Assembly: GCA_024663395.1 (NCBI GenBank)
Contig: JANFAH010000001.1
Coordinates: forward strand, 248,001 to 312,000
DNA length: 64,000 bases
Origin: Pisolithus tinctorius
Taxonomy: Eukaryota; Basidiomycota; Agaricomycetes; Boletales; Pisolithaceae
Reading direction: 5' to 3'
The notes under the pieces were generated by a model that saw only the letters and a list, made by a program, of their open reading frames with translations, ran no database searches and was not told where the DNA came from. This document shows positions 43,113-55,056 of the stretch, one piece after another. The position numbers were made by a program, and so were the translations under genes. The number at the start of each line of letters is the position of its first letter. The stretch's first letter is position 1.

Positions 43113-43928
43113 TGTCAAAGTCAGACAACACCCCTGGCTCCTTCTTAGGGCAGAGTTGGAGCAGGTTGGGCTGTGGAGTACAGCAGTCAAAGTCTGAAGT
43201 GAATCCAACCACTGGGTGGTGAGATATTTGACGAACAGTGAGTGGAGGGGTATGAAGGAAAGTTTTCGGAGGCTGAGGTTGGAGTCAGAGCTGGAGGTCA
43301 GAGGTCAGAGGTCAGATGAGAGGGCGTTGGGTTCAGCTAGTGCACTGCCCCCTTGCATGAGCTCAGCCCTCATATTTCAGAGGTGGAGCAGACTCAGAGG
43401 AGGTGGAGATGAAACTCTGGAGGGGACTGAGAGGGAGTCGAAGGTGGGGACTTTATTCGATATTCGTACTGATTACATTGGAGTACTACGTGGCCTTATA
43501 TACAATGTAGGTCAAGGGTGGTGCAGTACAGAATGTAAACCAATAAGTGTATAGTGGGTTAGAGTCCTTCCAACACAAGGGATAGAGGGTAGGGATGATG
43601 GGGACCTTAACTGAGACAAGGAAACTACTACAACGAGGAAGAGAGGGTAAATACTGAAGGAGTGGAAGAATGGAGAAAACCAACACAAGGGTGGAACCCT
43701 ATCTAGAATGCAGGGCCGCAAGTCTGACAGCCCATGTGACCAACCTTAGGGCAGAGTTGAGCAGAGTTGGTCAGAACATGGACAGGGGACCTCAGAGAGG
43801 TGTGGAGATGTGTCAGGAGGGTCGGAGGAGCGCGGGAACACGTCGGAGGAGGGTGGAGAAGTGCGGGAACATGTTGGAGGAGGGCAGAGTAGGTGTTAGG
43901 GGCTTATGCTGGTGTCATGGTCATGACA
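43113..43928 (-). repeat. solo gypsy-1-family LTR inside Harbinger
   Basis: TGTCAAAG at the left and TCATGACA at the right, with CCAC on both outer sides as a possible 4-bp duplication. Shares the gypsy-1 LTR's core. The self-priming word ATATTCGTACT (43,460-43,470) is intact, and TATATAAGG on the minus strand lies about 30 bp upstream of it. Confidence 0.75.
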
Positions 43929-43981
43929 CCACCATTGTTGCCCTCATATCCCAGTACACTCTGGATTCACTAACTCACTCA

Positions 43982-45325
43982 ATGCCTAATAAGACTAGTG
44001 CTCCCACTCCATGAGTTCATTGGAACCATGAAGAAACCACTGCTCTTGTAAGGTTCCTGCATGACAACCGGCATGAGGCAGGCAATAACGGGAACTTCAA
44101 GATGGCTACATATCAAGCCACCACCCTGCATATTGCCAACTATTGCACAGATGGACCTCCTAAGAACTATCAAGTGGTGAGAAACAAGTGGACTGGCTAT
44201 GTAAGTCAGCATTGTAAACCACTTGTGATTTTTACTGATCTTCTGTCATAGATTTGAAAGATATATCACAATATCAAGTACTATCAAGCACAACCATCTG
44301 GAGCCCACTGGGACAACAAGAAGGGGGCTAATATTCAGGGTCAGCATGCCAAGCAGGTGTTCAAGGATTTTGTGAAGGTATTTTTATTTTTATTTTTTAA
44401 CCCCATGGCTTGATGAACTGATGATTACTCTTAGAGTCACCCCCTCATTTGCCAGTTCAAAACAAGTGGATGGGATCTATATCCCTATGTTGCAGATATC
44501 ATACCCCATGGTGGTGCCTGTGGGGCCAATGCCTTTAGTCCAGATAGTTCTAATGCCACCACCAACAATGGAGACAGTGGAGTGCCAACCATTCAACCAA
44601 CCACTTCCACTTCAGTGCCTGCTGAATCTGCACCCTCCTCCACTCCCACACCCATCAAACCCATATCTACTTCAGTGCCTGCTGATTCTGTGCCAGCACT
44701 TCCCCTAGTCCTGCCCAGGTCAGATGACAACCATTTCCCTTTTTTCAATGATCCACCATCTACCATCAACCCATCCAACATTTCTATCCCTCCATCCAGT
44801 GCTCTGCCATCTAGTGGGAAGTGGTCTCACACTGAGATGCTTGGTGATGACAAGGTTTTAACTACCATGTCCATTTTGCCATACACCAATGCAAGTGACA
44901 TTTCTGCTACTGCTACTGCCTCCAACAAATGCACCAACCTCTCTGCCACCTTGGACTATGCAAAAAGCTCCTGTTCCCATCATTCTCGCAATCCTCTGCC
45001 TCTGCCTTCACTCGCAATATCAAACCCTATCACAGTAGGCCTACAAGGCTCGATCAACTTCCTCACTTCATTGATCAACATGTCAATGACATCTGCCATC
45101 GATAAAGCATCAACAACAAGGGCACAAGTGATTCATTTACCAGACAATCAAGACCAAGATTTCCTCAGTCCCATCAAAGCATTCATCCAATCGTTGATTG
45201 TGCAGAATCTTGGCTTCACTGATGTATACTTGAGGATGGCAAAGAAGGAAGATCATTTGGCACTTGCTGAACTGGAGTATCGGATGAAACTCAGGGTTGG
45301 TAGTTCTCAGACCAGTACACAGTAA
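43982..45325 (+). pseudogene. Harbinger Myb/SANT-like DNA-binding protein
   Basis: Starts MPNKTSAPTP-stop (TGA, expected CGA), then HWNHEETTALVRFLHDNR, GNFKMATYQATTLHI, GPPKNYQVVRNKWTGY and HWDNKKGANI, the trihelix/Myb-like domain used by PIF/Harbinger elements to bind their ends. After introns near 44,190-44,250 and 44,380-44,460 comes YPYVADIIPHGGACGANAF, a Ser/Pro-rich linker and a C-terminal helical region ending ALAELEYRMKLRVG. In Harbinger elements this protein helps carry the transposase to the nucleus and to the ends. Confidence 0.75.
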
Positions 45326-45492
45326 AAAATACTATAGGTAGATTTGATGTTTGCTGTACCTCCATACCTGCTATCACTGTATTGCAATCTTTTTTTTTCT
45401 TTATTGCAATCTATCTTTTTTTTCTTCATCACACATGAGAGATCCAAAAGCATACATATATTGCATGGTACAGGAACAAGTGAACTACATGT

Positions 45493-46667
45493 CTACAACA
45501 TTGATATATCACTCATACTGCTACCAGTGTTTGTGGAGTCATCAGAGCTATAGTCGTTGCTACCTGAGGGCAATTGCCCAAGATCCTGCAATCGAATGAT
45601 TTCCTGATAATCATCCCACATATGTTGAGCAATCTGGTCACAGAAAGTGCATGCTGCTTCAAGCTGGCCTACATTGGGATTATCTTTGTCAGCTCCACCC
45701 TCATCTGCTGATCCCCCAGGCCCTCCTGCACCTTGCTCATCTATGTGGACATCCTGTCCTGGCATCAGACCTTCTTCAGCATCATGAGTACAGATGAAGT
45801 TGTGCAGTGCACAGAGTGCTGAGGGGATTCAGCCTTGGACATCAATGTTGTACTCAGGGCTTAGTAGTAAGATGCAAAAACAATGCTTGAGGACACCAAA
45901 TATTTGCTTGATGACATTGCATGCAGATGAGTGCCAGAGGTTGAACAGCTCTTCTTTGCTCCTGGGTCTTGTCAGTTCAGCAGGACAATAAGACAAATAA
46001 TTCAAAGAAAATTACCTTAAATGCACTCAGCACCACTCTGTGAGGTGGTAGTGAGTCGCCCAGTATGGGACTAGAATTTCTGGGTGCAGGGGGAATCCAG
46101 CATCCACAAGGAGAAACTTTCCTGTTGGGATGACAAGCCCTTTTGTATGTGCATCCTGGTATACACACACATCGGTAGCCAAACCCTCCTAACCAGTCAA
46201 CAAGTATGTAAACATCAGCTGGAAATTGCAAGCAAACAAGCAGTTCTGTGATATGGAGCCTTTGTGGTTTTGGTACACCACCCAGTCCTCTGATGCCAGA
46301 GCAGCATGGATATGGCTCCCATCCAACACACCAATCACATCCTTGAAATACAGCCAAAATCTTTTATCTCCCCTAATCTTTGGCTGAATATCATCAGCAC
46401 CAGACATCTTGACATATGTGGAATAGAAGGGTGACAACAATAGGATGAAGAGTATCTTGTGAAAGTACCTGATCAAGGAGGTTAGAAAAGTATTGGAAAA
46501 CTAAGGGTGATGACATACTGAGATATGGTCTCATTTGACTGTTGAAAATGTTCACCAACATGCCTGATAGTCAGACCTGTCACACTCATATAGAGGAAAA
46601 TAGCTAGTTGTTCTTCAAGTGAAACAAATTGAGAGTTGCCATGACCAATCTGGCGAAGCTCCTCCAT
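45493..46667 (-). pseudogene. PIF/Harbinger DDE transposase, catalytic Glu lost
   Basis: Exon 1 starts MEELRQIGHGNSQFVSLEEQ and includes LYMSVTGLTIRHVGEHF. An intron near 46,500 leads to GADDIQPKIRGDKRFWLYF, VIGVLDGSHIHA (first catalytic Asp) and SQNCLFACNFQLMFTY. LVDAGFPLHPE keeps the second Asp. The third residue, normally E in NVIERIFGVLKRRF, reads K (NVIKQIFGVLKHCF), with neighbouring Arg changed to Gln, His and Cys as expected from CpG decay. Nonsense codons include TAG at the LTGW position and TGA in VQG-stop-IPSALCA. Confidence 0.88.
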
Positions 46668-47053
46668 GAGTCATGCAAAGACATCAGCATGAACACCAAG
46701 TTTGCATTGGATTCATTCTGGATGACCTGCAAGGAGCTCAATAAGCCATTCCTCACTGGTTAGTGCTGATGTGTGGTAAGGCTCTGGAATCCTTCAGATT
46801 GGCATAGATTGCACTTCAGTATGACCAATCATGCAGAGGATGATATTGATGACAAGAGCAATATGGCACAGCAAGCATTGGCAGTGAATCTCTTCATGAT
46901 CACCACCAATATCAACATCATCCATCTTGTGTACAGGAGGAAATGTTTCAAACTCAATTCAAACTCACTATGCAAACTGCCCCAGTGGAAAAACATGTAC
47001 AAGCATTGAAGGAACTAATTGTGACTTACCCAAGGTTTCTGAACTAGCTCTAA

Positions 47054-47850
47054 CTGAGTGCCACCAACATCAGACCCCAACCATATCATTCACCCTCCAT
47101 TCAAGAGGGTCACTCAGCAGGATCCTTCACTTCAGCAAAAGATCACTCAATATGTGGCTCAGGTATTAGGAAAGTGAGAGAGCAAGGTAAAAATCCATTT
47201 GCCACTCCCAACCCTATTTGCTGGAAAGCTTCAGATATGTGGAAGTGGTGATTTCTTCCAGACAACAGCTGTCTCAGGTAGACCAGCAGCTCCAGCAAGG
47301 AGGAACTGCTACATCAAGGTGTGCTCAATATCACTAATACTATGCAGTTGGTTTTAATGACATCATACATGACTAGTACAAAGTAATTCTTGAGGTGCAT
47401 AACTGTCATTTGGGTCAAGTTATTGGATATGGTGATCTGGAGAAGATATTCATGCTCACCCTGCCACCAAACAAATTCTTTGCCTCTCTGAGTGACAAGA
47501 TGCTCATCCTTGCTCTTATCACACCATGGAATACCAAAGGAAAGGATGCTGTGAGTGAGAATACTTACTTGTTGTTCTGCTGTGCAACTATTGTCACCAA
47601 CATGCAAAGCTTAAAGGCTGTAGCTGAGGGAACAGTCGAGGTAAGGTTTTGGAACAGCTTGAGGGGAGCAGCAATAGGTACTAATAGCAGTGGCAGTGGT
47701 GGTACTGACACTAGTGGACAAAGTGGAGTTGGAAATAAGGAGTGTGAGATGGCCGCCCTGGGCATAGCTATGATTTTCACCTGGAAGAGTATTATACCAG
47801 AGGGAGGTCGCGAATCGGTAAACTGTGACGACGGCATCATATGCATGTAA
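47054..47850 (+). pseudogene. transposon-associated ORF fragment
   Basis: The plus strand shows VPPTSDPNHIIHPPFKRVTQ, then (after 47,340) YAVGFNDIIHD, LGQVIGYGDLEKIFMLTLP and FASLSDKMLILALITPWNTK. I recall similar stretches in large mushroom transposon-associated genes but cannot name the family. Broken by stops; merges into the dehydrogenase remnant near 47,850. Confidence 0.35.
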
Positions 47851-47864
47851 GCTCATTAATGCCA

Positions 47865-48870
47865 TTCAAACGTGAATCAAAAAGCTGTCTGCGAGCATCA
47901 ACACATTGTGCTGACTTGTTCCTCCACACTATCGCCTTGTACATCTGTCCGAGGACGTTTGTCTCGGTAATGGCTTCGCAATGTACGCCTTCTATGTATT
48001 CCACCCGAGGGACAAGTATGGGGGGGGGGGGGGGGGGGGGGGGGGCACGTCGCCAATGCCTTTGCTATGACCTCTCTCGCGAACGTGTCAGTACACATAC
48101 TATCCTTGTCCGCAGCTAGGTTCATCTTCTCTATTAACCGCTCTTCGTACTCAACGTAATACAAAGTGGGGGGTAACTTGAACGTGATCTTAGAGATGTT
48201 GGATTTGATATCAGCCGGTGCAGCGAGCATCACATTGATATCGAATGGTTTGAGCTCCATATCAAGGCCTCCGGTGATGCCGTATAGTGCAGAGTATTCC
48301 ACGGCGTCTTACTGGTACCATCGATCATTATCCTCAGTCGTGACTTTTCTGTGTCGGGTATGCCTGATGGAGACTCACATTGTACCAACGATGGACCCAA
48401 TGTTAATGACGAGACCCTCATGTCGTTTCATCATAGGTGGCACGGTAGCCTTGGTGACGCAGAGAGCAACAAAGCTGTTGAGCTCGAATGCTTTCCGGGT
48501 TTGCGCGATCGTCGCTTCGGCAACTGGACCTGGTACCATTGCACACGTATCATATCAGCTATCCACTCTTCGAGTATACGTCGAACGACCTAACAGAAGA
48601 ACGAAAGACAACTATACCATATCCTCGTCCTTGGTGAAGTCCAAAGCCTTCATGCAGATGACGTCGTGTTAGGAGCCTTGCATGGTCTCGAGCCTGAGGG
48701 ACGTCGCGTACTTTTTCTATAAATTTTTCGCAAGTGGTACTCTTCGTTAGTTAGCAGCCATGGCCAAACCGCGTTGTACAGCACCAGCGCAAGACCCAGA
48801 ACCCACAGCAAATACGGCCATCTCAAACCGAATAAGCCAACAACATAAATCATAGACACGGACGTACAGA
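47865..48870 (-). pseudogene. AYR1-like short-chain dehydrogenase remnant, copy 1
   Basis: The minus strand gives IAQTRKAFELNSFVALCVT, HEGLVINIGSIVGTM, MELKPFDINVMLAAPADIKSN, DTFAREVIAKAL and LGQMYKAIVWRNKSAQ, the pattern of fungal NADPH-dependent 1-acyldihydroxyacetone-phosphate reductases. The YxxxK active-site stretch after TPWNTLHYTAS is lost by a small deletion that shifts frame, and the region before the C-terminal end is disrupted by a 26-bp G tract. N-terminal Rossmann part is degenerate (FAVGSGSCAGAVQ in place of VTGC..GIG). A pseudogene. Confidence 0.75.
48020..48045 (+). repeat. 26-bp poly-G tract
   Basis: An uninterrupted run of G on the plus strand inside the dehydrogenase remnant (poly-Pro if read on the minus strand). 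Such runs can form G-quadruplexes and are also prone to length errors in sequencing. Confidence 0.95.
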
Positions 48871-50640
48871 CGAAATCCACTAGCGTCGTACACTCGGTCA
48901 CGAGGATCACCTTGAACGTTGAATAGCTCGGACAGCTGCAGTCCCGTCGCAGGCATTTCACTCGGGTGGTGGCAGTGGACGTCTGATGAAATCGGCATCC
49001 ACGTTATCTGAGCTCGCTCCTTTTTCTTCTTTTTTTTTTCTTCTTTTCAGCCGCCGCTCGATCCGCGGACTACGACCTTGTTTCGATACTGCGTTGGTAA
49101 ATTGTACCGAATTTCTCGCAAATGTTCGTACACATGATGGTAGGAACTTCCGAAGTGAGTACATACCTTGTACGTTTCCTTCCTACTACAGACACATATT
49201 AGCACGACGCATGGCATATGTCCAAATTGGATGCCAGGTCGTAAGACCGCGTCGATTGGTGTGGATAGCAGTAGTGGAAACAGGACCTTGGCAAAACTGG
49301 ATTGACAGATTGACAACTGACACAAACAGAACAAAAAATTTTCGATGATATCATTCTGGGGTGCGAACTCATCCCAGTGCCGATCGATAAGGAATAGAAT
49401 CCGTAGGTTGCAGACGCAAACGTTGTAGACATTCTCGTACTACAGACTGCAACAAGGCACGCGACGCTGAACGCGAGTTGTGGTAACCCATGTGATGTTT
49501 GTTAAGCGTTGGCTAAAAATAAGGTGAAAATGGGTTTCCAAAGTCCAAAGGAGGACGTACTGTACACATGTCCCTACCTTGTTCTTCTCAAAATGTCAAT
49601 GTCGAGCCAAATAAGGGCCCAAATGACAACAGAGTAATACAATGCTCGACTCATCATTCAGTCCTTGGGCGATATACGATAGAGTACTAGGCATTTTGCA
49701 TTTTGCGTTTTGAAAAAAATTGCTAGAAAAACATGCCACGGATTACACTTGAGACAGACACCAACGCCCGCCAAGGAATAGTAGTCAAAGATTTCCGAAC
49801 CCCAGAAAGGGCTCCAAAAACGTGGGTACAGGTGCGGGTTTAGAGGGACCCGAACGGCGGCCACTTCCTTGCACTCATAAAGTTTTTTCTCCCCTACCTG
49901 CTGTCGACCTTTGGATCGTGAGGGACATAGCGGCCTCGTTTCAAGGTTGGTTTCCAATATTTTGGAATATTGGCACAGAAAATGAATACAGATTAGTACC
50001 AGTAACCTGTGACCTGGGCGGGGAGTTGATGTTATTGAACGTAACGCGGCGTGGGGGACTAGGAACCCGGGATACTCGTGACGTAAGATTGCCTCCGCTG
50101 ATCCAAGCCCATGCTTAATTAAACGCCTACCAAGCAAAACCGCGGACCCAGAGCGCCGCCAACACTGAAACATGCTCCCCATCTGTCAATAGAAGAGGCG
50201 ATCGCTCCACTATATTGTACCTGATTTGAGCATTATCAAAATATAGGCGTAGTTAGCTGTCAAGGGCTGCACCTTCGAGAGTGAACTCTGTCGTCTGCCG
50301 TTGAGCTCGGCAGCATTGGGATGAAATCATAGTGGATGGGTCCTACGTCCTTAAGTCTGCGGCAATGGGAGAGCAGAATTTGAATCGTCTTCCGTTCCTG
50401 CTCCCTCGAGGACCATTTGGAGTGGGAATAATCAACGGCAGCCATCGACCATCAGACATCACGTCCAGGGGCAGTCACGTACAAAGAAGAATTCGCCATT
50501 GCAATCCCCCTCCCGCACGTGGAACATGCGAGAAAATGAATCAAACCACCTCATGTTGTCATTCTGCCCAAAAAGTCACGTACACTGTCCGTCTTCGTGT
50601 CATCACCCCTTGAGCAAACAAGTACTCACTCTCGTCCTGG
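48871..50640. other. hydrophobin-1 upstream region, conserved in copy 2
   Basis: Long upstream region alignable with 52,650-54,520. A minus-strand stretch (49,334-49,047) reads FAKVLFPLLLSTPIDAVLRP and HVYEHLREIRYN and is partly conserved in copy 2 (53,192-52,929), which may reflect a gene remnant or simple nucleotide conservation. I assign no gene. Confidence 0.4.
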
Positions 50641-50642
50641 GG

Positions 50643-50650
50643 GTATAAAA
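50643..50650 (+). promoter_or_regulatory. TATA box of hydrophobin 1
   Basis: TATAAAAT after a GGGGG run, about 80 bp before the start codon and conserved in copy 2 (54,522-54,529). Confidence 0.7.
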
Positions 50651-50728
50651 TGCCTGCTAGTCAGTTCCGTATTCCCCAGAGAAGTCCTCAATCTTCAGCC
50701 AACCTCCAGTGCTCGTTACTCAGTTGAA

Positions 50729-51183
50729 ATGTATACTCGCGCCTCTGCTCTTCTCTTCCCAGTCTATGCCCTCGCTTCCCTCGCCGCAGCTGCCCCAGGG
50801 GCTCTCGATGCCCGTAGCGGCAGCTCGTGCACCTCTGGTAGTACGCTGTGCTGCAAAACGGTAGTCTCTGTACGTATCGTGGCGTCGATTGCCATCTTGC
50901 TTCCCGCGCTCTTATGGACTGACCAACTGCGTACGCAGGACAACGCGGCTGGCGTTGCGCTGATCGAAGCACTTGTGGGTGCCACTATCGATCCCGTCAT
51001 TGGGCCTCTTCTCGCGACCGGCTGTATTGCCACCGTTGGTTCCTGCATTGGTCAGACGGTCTGTTGCGAAAGCAGCCAGGATGTAAGTACCCAATAAATG
51101 TGGGAAACCTGCCGGGATCCTAACTGAAGCCCTTTTCATAGAACAATCTCGTCTACGTTGGCTGCAACAACATCGCTTTGTAG
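50729..51183 (+). CDS. class I hydrophobin 1
   Basis: Three exons (50,729-50,869, 50,939-51,082, 51,142-51,183), all GT..AG and phase 0, give 108 residues. A signal peptide (YTRASALLFPVYALASLAAA) precedes a mature protein with eight cysteines: C..CC, then a hydrophobic loop (ALVGATIDPVIGPLLATG), C, C, CC and a final C in VGCNNIAL. Hydrophobins are secreted and self-assemble at air-water interfaces on hyphae and fruit bodies. The spacing between the fourth and fifth cysteines (six residues) is shorter than usual for class I. TATA box and start context match copy 2. Intact. Confidence 0.92.
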
Positions 51184-52105
51184 TTGGATGTCAAGGGGAG
51201 GAAGTTGTGTGAATTGATCTTGTATGATTGTGCCGATTGTGCTGCAGTATTGTTTGTACGAAAAGAATGTGTGCTGTAAATCGTGATTATTCAAAGAAAA
51301 AAATATCAGTGTGGCCCACTTGCAAACACGGACTTACCGATTGACAATGGTTGTGAACGCAAGAAGCCGTTCAGGTTACTCACAAGACCGCACACCAGTT
51401 GGCAGAGGTGACACACGTGTGTCCGCGCCAGAAGAGCACAACGCCTGCCAACACCCTCAGCCATTAGCATTGTCAGGGTGTAATCTGCCCACAGGACATG
51501 GTCAATATTCGCCAGGTACGACAGAGCGGGCACACATCCAAAAAACGTGCGTTGCCTTTCCCGAGTTGACTTACACGGAACTACATCTGTCTTTCTGACT
51601 TCAAGCTTTCGAGGGCACTATCGCAGTCTGTACGCTAGTCTCCCTGAAACATCTCCATGCGGATCTCATCCCCTTCGGCCGGTGCTGTGAAGATCAAAAA
51701 CGCTCAATTTGGCAAGCTCATCCATTCCGGCAAGGCTAGCGATCTACCTTTTCAATGCAATTCGGGGATAGCGCCGTCATCGAAAGGGAGAATTGGCACC
51801 CTGGAAAGCAACGTCACCGCACGAACTAGCCAAGTCAACAGGGACGCCGTACATATTTGGTAGACCGGCTCAGAGAGCCCGCAATATCAAAGGTGCACGG
51901 CACGCCCGCATGAAAATAAATACTCCAGCATTTGTGTGTTTCAAACTTCAATGACGTAGTGGAGAACAGGGGGACTTGCAGCCCTTGAAAGGGCAGAGCG
52001 CCGTGACGAAATATCAGGACTTGTCGGATTCATTGTGGAAGTTATTTGACTGCGGGGCGCAGCTTATGTAATCGGGATCAAAAAAATGCGTCAGTCCCGT
52101 GCTCT
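51184..52105. other. hydrophobin-1 3' flank
   Basis: No gene assigned. 51,600-51,870 is well conserved in copy 2 (about 55,495-55,745), and 51,776-52,105 is the ancestor-like sequence of the decayed copy at 5,880-6,098 plus 11,143-11,270. Confidence 0.6.
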
Positions 52106-52109
52106 GGTG

Positions 52110-52660
52110 ATGCTGTGTGGTGCTGCGAGCAGCACAGAGTATTCTATGGCGTCGTACTGGTGTCGTCGACCACTGGTCTCGGTCGTGACTTTTCTGTGTC
52201 CGGTGCGCCTGAGGGAGACTTGCATTGTACCGACGACGGTTCCAGCGTCGATGATGAGACCCTCACCTAGTCTGATCATAGGCGACACGGTAGCGTTGGT
52301 GACGCAGAGAACAACAAAGGTGTTGAGCTCGAATGCTTTTCGGATTTGCGCGATCGTCACTTTGGCAGCAGGACCTGGTATCATTGCACATGTATCGTAT
52401 TAGCTATCCACTCTTTGAGCGCACGTCCAACGACCTAACAGAAGAACGAAAGACAGTTATACCATATCCTCATCTTCAGTGAAGTCCACAGCCATCGTGC
52501 AGATGATATCGTGTTAGAAACCTTGAATGATCTCAGGCCTGAGGCCTGAGGGACGTCGCGTAGACTATGCATACTCATTCCGTGAATTTTTCGCAAGCGG
52601 TAGTCTTCGTTCGTTAGTAGGAATGGCCAAAGTGCGTTGTCCGGTGCCACTGCAAGTCCC
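52110..52660 (-). pseudogene. AYR1-like dehydrogenase remnant, copy 2
   Basis: The minus strand reads VTIAQIRKAFELNTFVVLCV and GLIIDAGTVVGTM, matching copy 1, and ends abruptly just after the degenerate active-site region (52,110). The N-terminal side (52,500-52,660) has only traces (ATRRPSGLRPE-like, out of frame). No functional product possible. Confidence 0.7.
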
Positions 52661-54520
52661 AGAACCCAGAACAAAGACGACGGGTCTCAAACCGAATAAA
52701 CCAACAACACAAGTCTCAGACACGGACGTAGAGATGAAATCCATTAGCCCCTGTCGTACACCGGTCGTGAGGCTAGTACCTTGAATGTCGAATAGCTCGA
52801 CATGGAAAGCTGCAATCCCGTTGCAGACGTTTCACTCGGGTGGTAGTAGTGGGCGTCCGACAAAATCGGCATCCATGTTGTCTGCACTGAGCTCCCTCTT
52901 TCTTTTCAACTGCCGCTCGATCCGCGGACTACGACCTTGTCTTGATACCGCGTTGGTAATTGTGCCAGAATTCTCGCAAACCCTCATACACACGGTGATA
53001 AGATGAGCTTTCGAAGTGAGTACATATGTTACGCCTTTCCCTACTATAGATGCACATTAGCATAATGCAGGCCATGTGTCCAAATTGGATCCCAGGTCGT
53101 AAGACCGCGCCGATCGGTGCGGAGAGCAGTGGTGGAAACAGGACTTTGGCAAAACTGGATTGACACATGGTCAACTGGGACAAACAGAACAAAAATTTTT
53201 CGACGATATCATTTTGGGGTGCGAACCCAACCCAGTGCCGACTGATAAAAGAAATTGCAGACGCAGACGATAGTTGTAAGACATGGTCGTACTACAGACC
53301 GCAACAAGGCACGCGACGCTGAACGCGAGTTGTGGTGACCTATATGACGTTTGTTACTGTAAGCGTCGGCTGTAAATATCGAAAATAAGGTGAAAATGGG
53401 TTTCCGGAGTCCAAATGACGTATTGCAATACGCATGTGCGTACCTTTTTCTTCGCAGAGTGTCGAGCCAAATAAGCGCCCTAATGATAATAGAGTAATAC
53501 AATACTTAATTCACCATTCAGTGCTTAGACTATACACGATAGAACACTAGGCATTTTACATTTTGCGACATTTGGGATCGCCTGAAAGAATTGGTGGAAG
53601 AAACATGCAATTGACTACACTCGAGACAGACGCCAATGCCCGCCAAGCAAAAGCAGTTAAGGACTTTCGAACCCCAGACAGGGCACCAAAAACATGGGTA
53701 CAGCTGCGGGTTTAGAGAGACCCGATCGGCGGCCAGTTCCTTGCACTAGTAAAAAAATTTCTCCTAGCTGCTGTCAAACTCTGCATCATGAGGGACACAG
53801 CAGCCTCATTTTTAAGGATGGCTTAGGTTCAGTTTCCAATATTTGGGGATATTGACACGGAAAAGCAATACAGATCAGTACACAATAACCCGCGACGCAC
53901 GTGGGGAGTTGATGTTATTGAACGTAACGCGACATGGAGGACTAGGAACCCGGAGTACTCGTGACGTAAGATTGCCTCCACTGATCCAAGCCCATGCTTA
54001 ATAGGCCTACCAAGCAAAACCGTGGATGCAGAGCGTTATTAAGTCTGAAACATGCCCCCATCTGTCAATAGAAGGGGAGATCACTCCACTATATTGTACC
54101 TCATTGGAGCATTATCAAAATATGGGCGTGGTTAGCTGTCAAGGGCTGCACCTTCGAGGTTGAACCTTGTCGTCTGCTGTCGAGCTCGGCCGCATTGGGA
54201 TGAAATTATAATGGATGGGTCCCATGCCCTAAAGTCTGCGGCAATGGGAGAGTAGAATTTGAATTGTTTTCCGTTCCCGCTCCTCGAGGACCATTTGGAG
54301 TGGGAATAACCAACGGCGACCATCGACTATCAGCCATCACGTCCAGGGGCAGTCACGTACGAAGAAGATTTTACCACTGCAATCCCCCCCTCGCCCTTAG
54401 AACATGTGAGAAAATGAATCAGGTCACCTCATGTGGTTATTCTGCCCAAAATGTCACGCATACATTCCACCTTCATGTCATCGCCCCCTGAGCAAACAAG
54501 TACTCACTCTCGTCCTGGGG
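52661..54520. other. hydrophobin-2 upstream region
   Basis: Non-coding as far as I can see; conserved with 48,871-50,640. Confidence 0.5.
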
Positions 54521-54521
54521 G

Positions 54522-54529
54522 TATAAAAT
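54522..54529 (+). promoter_or_regulatory. TATA box of hydrophobin 2
   Basis: TATAAAAT after GGGGG, same position relative to the gene as in copy 1. Confidence 0.7.
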
Positions 54530-54606
54530 GCCTGCTGGTCAGTTGCATATTCCCCAGAGAAGTCCTCAATCTTCAGCCAACTTCCAGTGCTCGTTACTCA
54601 GTTGAA

Positions 54607-55056
54607 ATGTACATTCGCGCCTCTACTCTTCTCTTCCCAGTCTATGCCCTCGCTTCCCTCGCCGCAGCTGCCCCAGGGGCTCTCGATGCCCGTGACTCGT
54701 GCACCTCCGGTAGTGCGCTGTGCTGCACAACGGTGGTCTCTGTGCGTATCGTGGCCTCGCTTGCCATCTTGCTCCCGGGACTCTAACGGACTGACCAACT
54801 GCGTACGCAGAGCAATCCGGCTGGCGTTGCGCTGATCGAAGCACTTGTGGGCGCCACTATCGATCCCGTCATTGGGCCTCTTCTTGCGACCGGCTGTATT
54901 GCCACCGTTGGTTCCTGCATTGGTCAGACGGTCTGCTGCCAAAGCAGCCAGGATGTAAGTATTCAATGAATGTGGGGAATCTGCCGGGGGTTCCTAACTG
55001 AAGCCGCTTCATAGAACAATCTTGTCTACGTTGGCTGCAACAACATCGCTTTGTAG
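54607..55056 (+). CDS. class I hydrophobin 2
   Basis: Exons 54,607-54,741, 54,811-54,954 and 55,015-55,056, all phase 0, give 106 residues. Nearly identical to hydrophobin 1: two residues shorter after the signal peptide (ARDSCTSG), with Lys to Thr (CCTTV) and Glu to Gln (CCQSSQD) changes. The eight cysteines are all kept. Intron 1 has GTGCGT in place of GTACGT and carries an in-frame TAA, so splicing is required. The frame is intact, suggesting both copies are under selection or the duplication is recent. Confidence 0.92.

Larger units (their letters stand above)
42944..47050. mobile_element. PIF/Harbinger DNA transposon, ~108-bp TIRs, TSD TAA
   Basis: GAGCTAGTTCAGAAACCT at the left end is mirrored at the right end; about 108 bp of inverted repeat match with few transitions. 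TAA flanks both sides (42,941-42,943 and 47,051-47,053), the 3-bp TWA duplication diagnostic for PIF/Harbinger. It encodes the two usual proteins, a Myb/SANT-like factor (plus) and a DDE transposase (minus), arranged tail to tail, and has been hit by a solo gypsy LTR. Confidence 0.92.
48250..51990. repeat. segmental duplication, unit 1 (dehydrogenase remnant + hydrophobin)
   Basis: Matches 52,110-55,890 in the same order with an offset of about 3.85-3.90 kb, covering the dehydrogenase remnant, 1.5 kb of non-coding DNA, the hydrophobin gene and its 3' flank. Confidence 0.88.

Noticed and set aside
47840..48119. Gly-rich plus-strand peptide across the poly-G tract
   Set aside because: It is the reverse of the dehydrogenase remnant, and the Gly run is only the G tract.
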